Positions 8,322 to 15,082 of a stretch of DNA of 16,188 bases are shown here, one piece after another. Under the pieces are notes generated by a model. That model did not search any database, had not been told where the DNA came from, and was given only the letters and a program-made list of their open reading frames with translations. The DNA is from Candidatus Cryptobacteroides faecihippi. GTDB taxonomy: Bacteria > Bacteroidota > Bacteroidia > Bacteroidales > UBA932. The first letter of the stretch is position 1. The number at the start of each line of letters is the position of its first letter. The DNA lies in the NCBI GenBank assembly GCA_018066065.1, contig JAGHSC010000165.1, forward strand, positions 1-16,188, written 5' to 3'. Both the position numbers and the translations under genes were made by a program.

Positions 8322-8921
8322 ATGAGCAAGAAAAACAACGATAAGGACACCGGGAAGATGGTAGAAGACCAGGTCGAAGAGACTGTGGCAGAGCAGGATG
8401 GATCACAGGAAGCACAGGAGTCTGGGGAAGCTCAGGCCAAGGAGGATTCCTCCGAAGTCATCGCAAGGCTGACAAGCGAGAACGCAGAACTCAAGGCAAG
8501 CGTGGCGAAGGAGAAGGATGACTATGTCCGTCTCATGGCAGACTTCGAGAATTTCCGCAGGCACTCTGCGGAAGCAAAGCTCGAGCTCGTCTCCACCGCG
8601 GCGGCAGACACCATCAAGGGCCTGCTTCCAGTGCTCGACGACCGCGAGAGGGCAATGAAGATGCTCTCAGAATCCTCAGACGAGGTTGCGAAGGAAGGCA
8701 CCAAGCTGATCTACACGAAGCTGATGGGCTACCTCAAGACGAAGGGCCTTGAGCCGATCGACGCGATGGGACAGAAATTCGACACCGACCTCCACGAGGC
8801 CGTGGCACAGTTCCCGGTCCCTGAGGAAGACAGGAAAGGGCTCGTCTTCGACGTCGTCCAGACAGGCTACACCCTCGCGGGCAAGGTCATCCGCTACGCG
8901 AAGGTAGTTGTTGGAATATGA
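8322..8921 (+). CDS. grpE: GrpE, nucleotide exchange factor of DnaK
   Basis: GrpE dimers release ADP from DnaK so that bound client protein can leave. The 199-residue protein has an acidic, low-complexity N-terminus (1-45), a long helix suited to the dimer coiled coil (about 45-85, including RLMADFENFRRH), and the C-terminal beta-domain that contacts DnaK (QKFDTDLHEAVAQFPVP, VVQTGYTLAGKVIRYAKVVV). The stretch LLPVLDDRERAM carries Arg where most GrpE proteins have Phe (DDFERA); other conserved positions look normal. The start ATG at 8322 follows a leader with a GC-rich hairpin. dnaJ begins 15 nt after the stop, so the two are surely cotranscribed. No CIRCE-like repeat was seen upstream. Confidence 0.97.
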   Translation: MSKKNNDKDTGKMVEDQVEETVAEQDGSQEAQESGEAQAKEDSSEVIARLTSENAELKASVAKEKDDYVRLMADFENFRRHSAEAKLELVSTAAADTIKGLLPVLDDRERAMKMLSESSDEVAKEGTKLIYTKLMGYLKTKGLEPIDAMGQKFDTDLHEAVAQFPVPEEDRKGLVFDVVQTGYTLAGKVIRYAKVVVGI

Positions 8922-8936
8922 TAAAGTGCACGCTCT

Positions 8937-10112
8937 ATGGCAGAAAGAAGAGACTATTATGAAGTGCTTGGCGTCGCAAGGACAGCCACGGCAGACGAGA
9001 TAAAGCTGGCCTACAGGAAGGCTGCCATGAAGTGGCATCCAGACCGCTGGGTCGAGGGAACCGAACAGGAGAAGAAGACAGCCGAAGAGAAGTTCAAGGA
9101 AGCCTCGGAAGCCTATTCAGTCCTCAGCAATGCCAACAAGAAGGCCAAGTACGACCAGTTCGGATTCTCCGGAGTCGACGGCCAGGCCGGTCCTGACTTC
9201 AGCGGAGGGTTCGGCAACCTCAACGACATCCTGAACGACCTGTTCGGAGGTGGATTCAGCTTCGGCGGATTCAATTTCGGCGGAGGTGGAGCCAGAGGCG
9301 GTGCCCAGCAGAGAGTCTACAAGGGACGCGACATCCGCACCAGGGTCAGGCTCACCCTCGACGAGATCGCCAAGGGTATCGAGAAGGAAATCACCATCGA
9401 GCGCAACAGGCCATGCCCGGACTGCGAAGGCAAGGGCACCAAGAACTCCTCTGACATCAAGACCTGCCCGAACTGCAACGGCACAGGCCAGGTACAGCAG
9501 GTAGTCAACTCACTCTTCGGAAGGACCATCTCCTACTCCACCTGTCCTCAGTGCGGCGGAGAAGGCAAGGTCATCAGCAACCCATGCAGGACCTGCAACG
9601 GCACAGGACTCGTGCGCAAGCGCGAGACAGTGAAGGTCAAGATCCCTGCCGGAGTCGAGGACGGAATGCAGCTCACTATCCGCGGAGAGGGCCATGCAGC
9701 CCCTCACAACGGAGTCAACGGTGACCTCCTCGTACTGATCGAGGAGATTCCTCACGCCAACCTCAGGAGAGACGGCAAGAATCTCTTCTACAACACCACC
9801 ATCTCCGTCACGGATGCCATTCTCGGCTGTGAGATCACAGTTCCATGCCTTGACGGATCCTACAAGGTGAAGATCGATGCAGGAACACAGTCCGGAGCCG
9901 TCGTGAAGCTCCGTGGAAAGGGACTCCCTGCAGTCAGCGGCTACGGCAGCGGAACCGGAGACCTCTACGTCAAGATCCTCGTCTGGATCCCGAAGAAGCT
10001 CTCCAGGGACGAGAAGGAAGCCCTCGAAGGAATGCGCAAGAGCAAGTCCTTCACACCGGACCCATCAAGAGAGGACAAGGCAGTGTTCGACAAGTTGAAA
10101 GATATTTTCTAA
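8937..10112 (+). CDS. dnaJ: DnaJ, Hsp40 co-chaperone
   Basis: DnaJ delivers unfolded clients to DnaK and stimulates its ATPase. All class-I parts are present in 391 residues: J-domain 1-75 with HPD at 34-36, Gly/Phe-rich linker about 80-122, and the zinc-binding region with four CxxCxGxG repeats (Cys pairs 160/163, 177/180, 203/206, 217/220). Two client-binding beta-domains follow (VKIPAGVEDGMQLTIRGEG; LDGSYKVKIDAGTQSG). The loop after HPD (RWVEGTEQEKKTAEEKF) is a few residues longer than in E. coli. It forms a pair with grpE 15 nt upstream, and kdgK starts 22 nt downstream, so read-through into the sugar-acid genes is possible. Confidence 0.98.
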   Translation: MAERRDYYEVLGVARTATADEIKLAYRKAAMKWHPDRWVEGTEQEKKTAEEKFKEASEAYSVLSNANKKAKYDQFGFSGVDGQAGPDFSGGFGNLNDILNDLFGGGFSFGGFNFGGGGARGGAQQRVYKGRDIRTRVRLTLDEIAKGIEKEITIERNRPCPDCEGKGTKNSSDIKTCPNCNGTGQVQQVVNSLFGRTISYSTCPQCGGEGKVISNPCRTCNGTGLVRKRETVKVKIPAGVEDGMQLTIRGEGHAAPHNGVNGDLLVLIEEIPHANLRRDGKNLFYNTTISVTDAILGCEITVPCLDGSYKVKIDAGTQSGAVVKLRGKGLPAVSGYGSGTGDLYVKILVWIPKKLSRDEKEALEGMRKSKSFTPDPSREDKAVFDKLKDIF

Positions 10113-10117
10113 CTTTG
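10086..10117 (+). promoter_or_regulatory. possible internal promoter for kdgK-eda
   Basis: TAACTTTG (10110-10117) matches the -7 consensus TAnnTTTG exactly and overlaps the dnaJ stop. A TTCG (10086-10089) lies 20 nt before it as a weak -33 box. Transcription would begin near 10124, only about 10 nt before the kdgK ATG. If real, it would let kdgK-eda be expressed apart from the chaperones. Confidence 0.35.
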
Positions 10118-10134
10118 CAGGAAACCACATAAAC

Positions 10135-11172
10135 ATGCCCAAAGTAATAACATTCGGCGAGATCATGCTCCGCCTTTCAACGCCCGGCTATCTCAGATTC
10201 CCGCAGGCAAGACAGTTCGACGCCACTTTCGGAGGCGGAGAGGCCAACGTGGCCGTCTCACTCGCCAACTACGGGGTCGATGCAGAATTCGTAACGAGGC
10301 TTCCTGACAACGACATTGCGAAGAGTTGCCTCCGCGACCTCCATTCCTACGGTGTCTCGACTGACAACTGCATCTTCGGAGGTGAGCGTCTGGGAATATA
10401 CTTCCTCGAGACCGGTGCCGTGGCAAGGCCAAGCAAGGTCGTCTACGACAGGGCCCATTCGTCGATCTCAACCATCGAGCCAGGGACCATCGACTGGGAC
10501 AAGGTCTTCGAAGGTGCCGACTGGTTCCACTGGACAGGCATCACCCCGGCCATCAGCCAGAGCGCGGCAGATGTCTGCCTCGAGGCCATCAAGGCAGCAA
10601 ACAGGCTCGGAGTCTTCGTGTCCTGTGACCTGAACTACAGAAAGAATCTCTGGAAGTACGGAAAGACCGCCGCCGAAGTCATGCCGGCCCTCGTCGAGGG
10701 ATGCGACCTCATCCTTGGGAACGAGGAGGATGCAGAGAAGGAGTTTGGCATCAAGCCGGAAGGATTCGATGCCGAGCAGACAGACGGAGCCATCGACCAG
10801 ACCCGCTTCGAGAGCGTCTGCAGGCAGCTGATGGAGAGATTCCCTCGCTGCAGGAAGGTAGCCATCACCCTGCGTGGGTCGATCAACGCGAACCACAACA
10901 CCTGGGGCGGGGTCATATTCAATGGAAAGGAGCTTCTCCAGTCAAGGCGCTACGACATCACGCACATCGTGGACCGCGTCGGAGGTGGTGATTCCTTCAT
11001 GGGAGGACTCATCTACGGCCTCCTCACCTACGCCGACGACCAGAAGGCAATCGAGTTCGCAGCCGCGGCATCATGCCTCAAGCACACGATCTTCGGTGAC
11101 TACAACCAGGTCAGCGTTGCGGAAGTCGAGAACCTGATGAAAGGAAACGGCTCAGGCCGAGTGTCAAGATAA
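10135..11172 (+). CDS. kdgK: 2-dehydro-3-deoxygluconokinase (KDG kinase), PfkB family
   Basis: KdgK phosphorylates 2-keto-3-deoxygluconate to KDPG with ATP, the step before Eda. The 345-residue cytoplasmic protein has the PfkB N-terminal substrate block (TFGGGEANVAVSLANYG, about 32-47), a middle block ADWFHWTGITPAIS typical of KDG kinases, SCDLNYRKNLWK, LILGNEEDAEKEFG, and the C-terminal PfkB signature DRVGGGDSFMGGLIYGLL with the catalytic-base Asp at 286. It is about 35 residues longer than E. coli KdgK. Immediate coupling to eda (10-nt gap) makes the KDG assignment much better than fructokinase or ribokinase, which share the fold. Its KDG would come from hexuronate breakdown begun by UxaC. 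Confidence 0.92.
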   Translation: MPKVITFGEIMLRLSTPGYLRFPQARQFDATFGGGEANVAVSLANYGVDAEFVTRLPDNDIAKSCLRDLHSYGVSTDNCIFGGERLGIYFLETGAVARPSKVVYDRAHSSISTIEPGTIDWDKVFEGADWFHWTGITPAISQSAADVCLEAIKAANRLGVFVSCDLNYRKNLWKYGKTAAEVMPALVEGCDLILGNEEDAEKEFGIKPEGFDAEQTDGAIDQTRFESVCRQLMERFPRCRKVAITLRGSINANHNTWGGVIFNGKELLQSRRYDITHIVDRVGGGDSFMGGLIYGLLTYADDQKAIEFAAAASCLKHTIFGDYNQVSVAEVENLMKGNGSGRVSR

Positions 11173-11182
11173 AGATCGAATC

Positions 11183-11845
11183 ATGGCAAGATACAGCAAA
11201 CTCGAGACGCTGACATCGATGAAGCAGACAGGCATCGTCCCTGTCTTCTTCAACAGCGACCTCCAGACGGCAAAGGATGTCGTCAAGGCATGCTACGAAG
11301 GTGGCATCAGGGCATTTGAATTCACGAACCGCGGCGACTTCGCCATCGAAGTCTTCAAGGAACTGTCGAAGTTCGTCCTCGCAGAGTGTCCGGGGCTCAT
11401 CCTCGGAGCAGGCACCATCCTGGACGCACCGACGGCAGCCCTCTACATCCAGATGGGCGCAAACTTCATCGTCTCCCCTGCCTTCAATCCGGAAGTCGCC
11501 AAGCTCTGCAACCTCCACGGCATCCCTTACACACCGGGATGCGGTAGCGTGACCGAGATCTGCAATGCAATGGAGATGGGATGCGACATGGTCAAGATCT
11601 TCCCTGCAGGAAGCGTGGGAGGCCCTAAGTTCGTCAAGGATGTCAAGGCGCCGCTCCCATGGGCCATGGTGATGGCCACCGGCAGCGTCGAGCCGACAGA
11701 AGAGAACCTCACGGCATGGGCCGCCTCCGGCGTCACCTGCGTGGGAATGGGGTCGAAGCTGTTCCCGAAGGATGTCATCGCCGGAAAGGAATGGGAGAAA
11801 ATCAGTGAAAAATGCAGGGAATCACTCGCCTGGTTCAGAAAATAG
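11183..11845 (+). CDS. eda: KDPG/KHG aldolase (2-dehydro-3-deoxyphosphogluconate aldolase)
   Basis: Eda splits KDPG into pyruvate and glyceraldehyde-3-phosphate through a Schiff base. The 220 residues match the family length. Expected class-I residues are visible: E46 and R50 in FEFTNRG, GAGTIL (75-80), SPAFNPEV, TPGCGSVTE, and the lysine K138 in MVKIFPAGSVGGPKF, which forms the imine. The C-terminal part has VMATGSVEPTEENL and GVTCVGMGSKLF. The gene begins 10 nt after kdgK. A run of A/T-only inverted sequence (about 11856-11875) follows the stop but is too weak to call a terminator. The usual alternative role, hydroxyketoglutarate aldolase, cannot be excluded and the enzyme is often bifunctional. 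Confidence 0.95.
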   Translation: MARYSKLETLTSMKQTGIVPVFFNSDLQTAKDVVKACYEGGIRAFEFTNRGDFAIEVFKELSKFVLAECPGLILGAGTILDAPTAALYIQMGANFIVSPAFNPEVAKLCNLHGIPYTPGCGSVTEICNAMEMGCDMVKIFPAGSVGGPKFVKDVKAPLPWAMVMATGSVEPTEENLTAWAASGVTCVGMGSKLFPKDVIAGKEWEKISEKCRESLAWFRK

Positions 11846-11876
11846 AGCAGATTTTTCACATTTTTCCTGAAAAACT

Positions 11877-11906
11877 TTTGATTGCAAGAAAAAATACCTA
11901 CATTTG
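11877..11906 (+). promoter_or_regulatory. predicted promoter of rplS
   Basis: TTTG (11877-11880), 18 nt, then TACATTTG (11899-11906): both boxes match the Bacteroidota consensus exactly, with spacing one short of the common 19. Transcription would begin near 11913, giving a 67-nt leader that contains the fold at 11923-11962. Confidence 0.7.
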
Positions 11907-11922
11907 CAATCCCAAAAACAAA

Positions 11923-11962
11923 GCAACCGCTTGCGAGTCGTTATGGATGTGCGCAATGTTGC
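11923..11962 (+). promoter_or_regulatory. structured rplS mRNA leader, candidate L19 autoregulatory element
   Basis: GCAAC (11923-11927) pairs with GTTGC (11958-11962), then TTGCG (11931-11935) pairs with CGCAA (11952-11956), leaving an internal loop of CGC opposite U and a 16-nt apical loop. The fold ends 17 nt before the rplS ATG and starts about 10 nt after the predicted transcript start. Leaders bound by their own product are known for many ribosomal protein genes; that this one binds L19 is inference. Confidence 0.45.
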
Positions 11963-11979
11963 ACTAAAGAAAAGTAGAA

Positions 11980-12357
11980 ATGGATTACATTAAGTTTGTA
12001 GAGCAGGCTTTCGCTAACGAGAAAGTAGCTACATATCCTTCCTTCAAGGCTGGTGACACAATCACAGTTACCTACAGGATCAAGGAAGGTGACAAGGAGA
12101 GACTCCAGAAGTTCAAGGGTGTTGTCATCCAGCTCAGGGGCGCTACTCCACAGACCAAGACCTTCACTGTACGCAAGGTTTCCAACGGTATCGGTGTCGA
12201 GAGGATCTTCCCTATCCAGTCACCATTCATCGATGAGATCGAGCTCAACAAGGTAGGTATGGTCCGCAGGGCAAGAATCTTCTATCTCCGCCAGCTCTCT
12301 GGTAAGAAGGCTAGGATCAAGGAAAAGAAGATCAACGTCAAGAAGGCTGAAGCTTAG
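11980..12357 (+). CDS. rplS: 50S ribosomal protein L19
   Basis: L19 sits at the 30S-50S interface of the ribosome. The 125-residue protein shows the family throughout: FKAGDTITVTYRIKEGDKER near the N-terminus, FKGVVIQLRG, TFTVRKVSNGIGVERIFP, SPFIDEIEL and RRARIFYLRQLSGKKARIKEK toward the basic C-terminal tail, which extends about ten residues past E. coli L19. Codons such as GCT, GTA and AAG recur, as expected of a highly expressed gene, unlike the C-ending bias next door. It has its own promoter and structured leader, is not next to trmD or rpsP here, and is followed 34 nt later by tRNA-Arg, probably on the same transcript. Confidence 0.98.
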   Translation: MDYIKFVEQAFANEKVATYPSFKAGDTITVTYRIKEGDKERLQKFKGVVIQLRGATPQTKTFTVRKVSNGIGVERIFPIQSPFIDEIELNKVGMVRRARIFYLRQLSGKKARIKEKKINVKKAEA

Positions 12358-12368
12358 TCTGAAACACA

Positions 12369-12386
12369 TCGGAACAAAAGTTCCGA
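12369..12386 (+). other. hairpin between rplS and tRNA-Arg
   Basis: TCGGAAC (12369-12375) pairs perfectly with GTTCCGA (12380-12386) around AAAA. No U-tract follows; the tRNA starts 5 nt later. It may protect the rplS mRNA 3' end or mark where RNase separates mRNA from tRNA. Confidence 0.45.
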
Positions 12387-12391
12387 ATATT

Positions 12392-12465
12392 GGCTCCCTA
12401 GCTCAACTGAATAGAGCATTTGACTACGGATCAAAAGGTTACAGGTTTGAATCCTGTGTGAGTCA
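12392..12465 (+). tRNA. tRNA-Arg (anticodon ACG)
   Basis: A cloverleaf of 74 nt, with no encoded CCA. The acceptor pairs GGCTCCC with GTGAGTC, including one G-U (2-71) and one C-U mismatch (6-67); discriminator A. The D-arm is GCTC/GAGC with loop AACTGAATA. The anticodon stem TTTGA/TCAAA holds loop CTACGGA with anticodon ACG at 12425-12427, which after deamination of A34 to inosine would read CGU, CGC and CGA. The T-arm is ACAGG/CCTGT with loop TTTGAAT. Position 19 is A and position 56 is U in place of the usual G and C, so the D-loop/T-loop contact would be A-U. It lies between rplS and a strong terminator and is probably cut from the rplS transcript. Confidence 0.9.
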
Positions 12466-12466
12466 C

Positions 12467-12504
12467 AAAGCGCCGCTCAATCGAGCGGCGCTTTATGTTT
12501 TTTG
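12467..12504 (+). terminator. rho-independent terminator after tRNA-Arg
   Basis: A perfect 12-bp stem (AAAGCGCCGCTC with GAGCGGCGCTTT, 12467-12478 and 12483-12494) closes a 4-nt loop AATC and is followed by ATGTTTTTTG. It begins two bases after the tRNA ends, so it closes the rplS-tRNA-Arg unit. Its U-tract also supplies the -33 box of the next promoter. Confidence 0.9.
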
Positions 12505-12531
12505 CAAATATCCGACGAATTCGTATATTTG
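12501..12531 (+). promoter_or_regulatory. promoter of tRNA-Gly
   Basis: TTTG (12501-12504), exactly 19 nt, then TATATTTG (12524-12531): a full match to the Bacteroidota primary promoter. Start would be near 12537, a few bases before the tRNA 5' end. Confidence 0.8.
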
Positions 12532-12541
12532 CACAACGCAT

Positions 12542-12614
12542 GCGGAATTAGCTCAGTTGGTAGAGCATCAGCTTCCCAAGCTGAGGGTCGCGAGTTCGAA
12601 TCTCGTATTCCGCT
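12542..12614 (+). tRNA. tRNA-Gly (anticodon CCC)
   Basis: A 73-nt cloverleaf with fully paired acceptor GCGGAAT/ATTCCGC and discriminator U, CCA not encoded. D-arm GCTC/GAGC has a standard loop AGTTGGTA. The anticodon stem TCAGC/GCTGA holds loop TTCCCAA with anticodon CCC at 12574-12576, reading GGG. T-arm GCGAG/CTCGT has canonical loop TTCGAAT. It has its own promoter and terminator, so it is a single-gene unit. Confidence 0.95.
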
Positions 12615-12634
12615 CAGGTTTTCACGACATGCAC

Positions 12635-12668
12635 GGCAACCGCTTCGGAGACATCCGAGGCGGTTGTT
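12635..12668 (+). terminator. hairpin terminator after tRNA-Gly
   Basis: CAACCGC (12637-12643) pairs with GCGGTTG (12660-12666), and TCGGA with TCCGA inside it across a T-G wobble, giving a 13-bp stem with loop GACA. Two G-U pairs may extend the base, and a loose T-rich tail (TTCCATTATTA) follows. The strong stem and position suggest termination of tRNA-Gly, though the tail is not a clean U-tract. Confidence 0.6.
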
Positions 12669-12681
12669 CCATTATTATACC

Positions 12682-12689
12682 TATATTTG
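12682..12689 (+). promoter_or_regulatory. -7 box of a promoter for the beta-barrel receptor gene
   Basis: TATATTTG matches the -7 consensus and sits in a 13-nt stretch (TATATTTGCACAA) identical to that of the tRNA-Gly promoter. No good TTTG lies 19-21 nt upstream; a TTG at 12664-12666 is only 15 nt away. Start near 12696 would leave a leader of about 11 nt. Confidence 0.45.
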
Positions 12690-12706
12690 CACAAACGGAT
12701 TTACAG

Positions 12707-13249
12707 ATGAGGCAGACAATCTTGATGATAGCCATGATGCTGACATGGGCACTGCCCTGCTCCTTCAGTGCAGGCGCATCATCAATCAAAGGAAGGGTGG
12801 TCGATGCAGAGGACGGAAAGGCAATCCTGTTCGCGGACGTCATTGCAAGAGGAGCCGACGGAACCGTCAAGGCTTCATGCATCACAGGAGAGGAAGGATT
12901 CCTCCTGGAAGGCATAGAATCCCAGACAGTGACGGTCGAAGTGATGTTCATCGGCTATCGCACCTACAATTCAGATGTCGTGAACCTGAAGCAGGGAGAG
13001 ACCTACGACCTCGGGACAATCAGTCTTGAGAAGGATGCCGAAAGCCTGAAAGGGGTAACAGTGACATCGGACAAGAACCAGATTGTCTACAGGCTGGACA
13101 GGCAGAGCATCAGTGCATCCTCCGCCGTGACTGCCGCCGGAGGAACCGCCCTGGACATCCTGGCCAACACTCCATCCATCCAGGTCAACTCGGACGGAGA
13201 CCTCACATTCAGGGGAAGCAGCAACTACCTTGTGTACGGGGACGGGTAG
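12707..13249 (+). CDS. outer-membrane beta-barrel (TonB-receptor-like) protein, N-terminal part ending at a premature TAG
   Basis: The first 180 codons of an outer-membrane receptor gene. A signal peptide (MRQTILMIAMM..., cleavage near SAGAS, about 21-25) is followed by a carboxypeptidase-regulatory-like domain (IKGRVVDAEDGKAILFADV, 27-105) and the start of a plug-like domain (ALDILANTPSIQVNSDGDLTFRG). The frame stops at TAG 13247-13249 inside YLVYGDG-stop-PSPLEG, where this family normally reads DGKPSPLEG; one base change from AAG explains it. I chose ATG 12707 because the frame is open farther upstream only by running through tRNA-Gly and its terminator, and the signal peptide begins here. 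A secreted fragment made from this piece would lack the barrel. Confidence 0.88.
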   Translation: MRQTILMIAMMLTWALPCSFSAGASSIKGRVVDAEDGKAILFADVIARGADGTVKASCITGEEGFLLEGIESQTVTVEVMFIGYRTYNSDVVNLKQGETYDLGTISLEKDAESLKGVTVTSDKNQIVYRLDRQSISASSAVTAAGGTALDILANTPSIQVNSDGDLTFRGSSNYLVYGDG

Positions 13250-15082
13250 CCAAGCCCACTCGAAGGTACGGACGCATTGAGACAGATCCCGGCATCCAGC
13301 ATCGACGACATAGAGATCATCACGACCCCATCCGCAAGATACAAGACCGACGGAGATGTCGGAATCATCAACATCAAGACAAAAGCATCTGATTCACAGG
13401 CATTCAGCGGCACGGTCGGACTCACGGGAAGCACACTCGGGACTCTTGGGTTCGACGGAATCCTGAACTACAGGAAGGGCAGGAACCTTTTCTACATCGG
13501 AGCCACCGCCCAGGACATCAAGACCCGGAGCGACTTTCTCCAGGACAAGAAGACGGTCGTCGACGACTACGTCACGATCTCCAGGTCGGACGGCTACCGC
13601 TACAGGACATTCATGACCGAAGTGGCCAGAGGCGGATGGCAGTTCAACGATGGCAAGGCCCACAAGCTCCAGGTCGAGATCCAGGGAGGACGGACCAGAA
13701 ACACCAGAGGAGGCTACATGCTCTACAACACCACCTTCGACGCCCATGACCACTACATCCTCTACAAGAAGCTCATGCAGGCCTCAGTCGATTACGAATG
13801 GAAGATCGGAGAGAAGAGCACGCTCGCTGCCACCAGCAGGCTGAGGTATGACCCTTACTCCCTTGAATATACGGAAAGCAACCTTCACACCAACGAAGGA
13901 GTCCGTACCGAAGGCACGCGAGGATACGAGCAGGAGCATCACTGGGACAGCGACGGATCACTCACCTTCACCCACAGCTACAGCGAGACAGGATCATTCG
14001 AGAGTGGCTACCAGTACACGACCTACAGCGAGCACGGAGGCTACACCTTCAAGGCCTGGGACAACGGGGCAAAGGATTTCCTGTGGGACGACAGCCTTGA
14101 CATTCCGTTCTACTACAGGCGCCAGGTACACACTCTCTACGCAATGGTAAGCGACCATCCTGGCAACTGGGAGCTGAATGCCGGCCTCCGCGGAGAGGAG
14201 GTCATCGACGTCATGGACATCGAGATGGACGGAGCCTCGAGACACCGGAAGAGATACGAGCTCTACCCATCAGCGCACGCCGCCTACAGGACAGTCAAGG
14301 CAGGAACCTTCGGATTTGGATATTCAAGGAGGACGAACAGGCCTGGCATCTGGAAGCTGGAGCCTTACATCACCTACGAAGACTACTACACCAGGATCGT
14401 GGGCAACCCGGACCTGAATCCGGAGTACATCCACTCCCTCGAGGCGTTCTACCGCAAGAGCATCGGGAGCAGCTCATCCGTGGCTGCAACCGCATACTAC
14501 CGCCACAGAAGCGACGTCGTGGATGTCATCAGGAATCCGTACGAACCGGGAATCACACTGGACAAGATCGTCAATGCAGGTGACCAGAGCGAGTATGGAA
14601 TGGAATTCAGTGCTGTCACCAAGCCGGCACGATGGTGGACCAGCACCTTGAACGGAAACATCTACAGGTATGCCTTCATCTCCCGCCTGGACGGATGCTC
14701 GGACAACTCCGGTGTCACCTGGATGGCAGGATGGATCAACGTCTTCTCCCCTCTCAAGGACACCAAGATTCAGTTCGACTCCCATCTCATCGGACCGAAC
14801 ATGCTGACCCAGGGACATGAAGAGGCCTACTGCTTCTTCGACATGGCAGCCAGGAGGCAGTTCATGAAAGGAAGGCTGGCTCTTTCCCTTGTCGCGCACG
14901 ATGTGTTCCACACGGCCAAGTACGAGAACTTCAGGAGCACGATGAGCCTGGAGTCACACACAACGGTAAGGCCGACCTATCCCAACATAGTGGCCGGCCT
15001 GACGTTCACCTTCAACTCCAAGGTGAAGGAGAAAAGCGGAGCCATCTCGACTGACGCGGGATTCGACGGAAAGGATTTCTAA
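13250..15082 (+). pseudogene. outer-membrane beta-barrel family protein, C-terminal barrel part (after premature TAG)
   Basis: This is the same reading frame as 12707-13249, open for another 610 codons to TAA 15080-15082. It begins PSPLEGTDALRQIPASSIDD and IEIITTPSARYKTDGDVGIINIKTK, the end of the plug of outer-membrane beta-barrel family proteins (OMP_b-brl_3 type). About 550 residues of alternating aromatic beta-strands follow, with YSRRTNRPGIWKLEPY and GNPDLNPEYIHSLEAFYRK, both typical of this barrel. A TTG at 13277 is the first start-like codon but is Leu in the intact protein. Joined, the gene would give about 791 residues. Members take up unknown ligands and usually stand alone without SusD, as here. 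TAG ends uxaC, eda and rplS too, so whole-genome recoding is unlikely. Confidence 0.87.

Noticed and set aside
11856..11875. TTTTTC...GAAAAA repeat after eda as a terminator
   Set aside because: The stem is almost only A-T with a two-base loop, so it is too weak to support a call.
12458..12706. Upstream extension of the receptor frame to an ATG at 12458
   Set aside because: It would translate the end of tRNA-Arg, a terminator, a promoter and all of tRNA-Gly. A signal peptide and -7 box place the start at 12707.
13247..13249. TAG recoded as an amino acid throughout the genome
   Set aside because: uxaC, eda and rplS all end at TAG at the expected family C-terminus, so TAG works as stop here.
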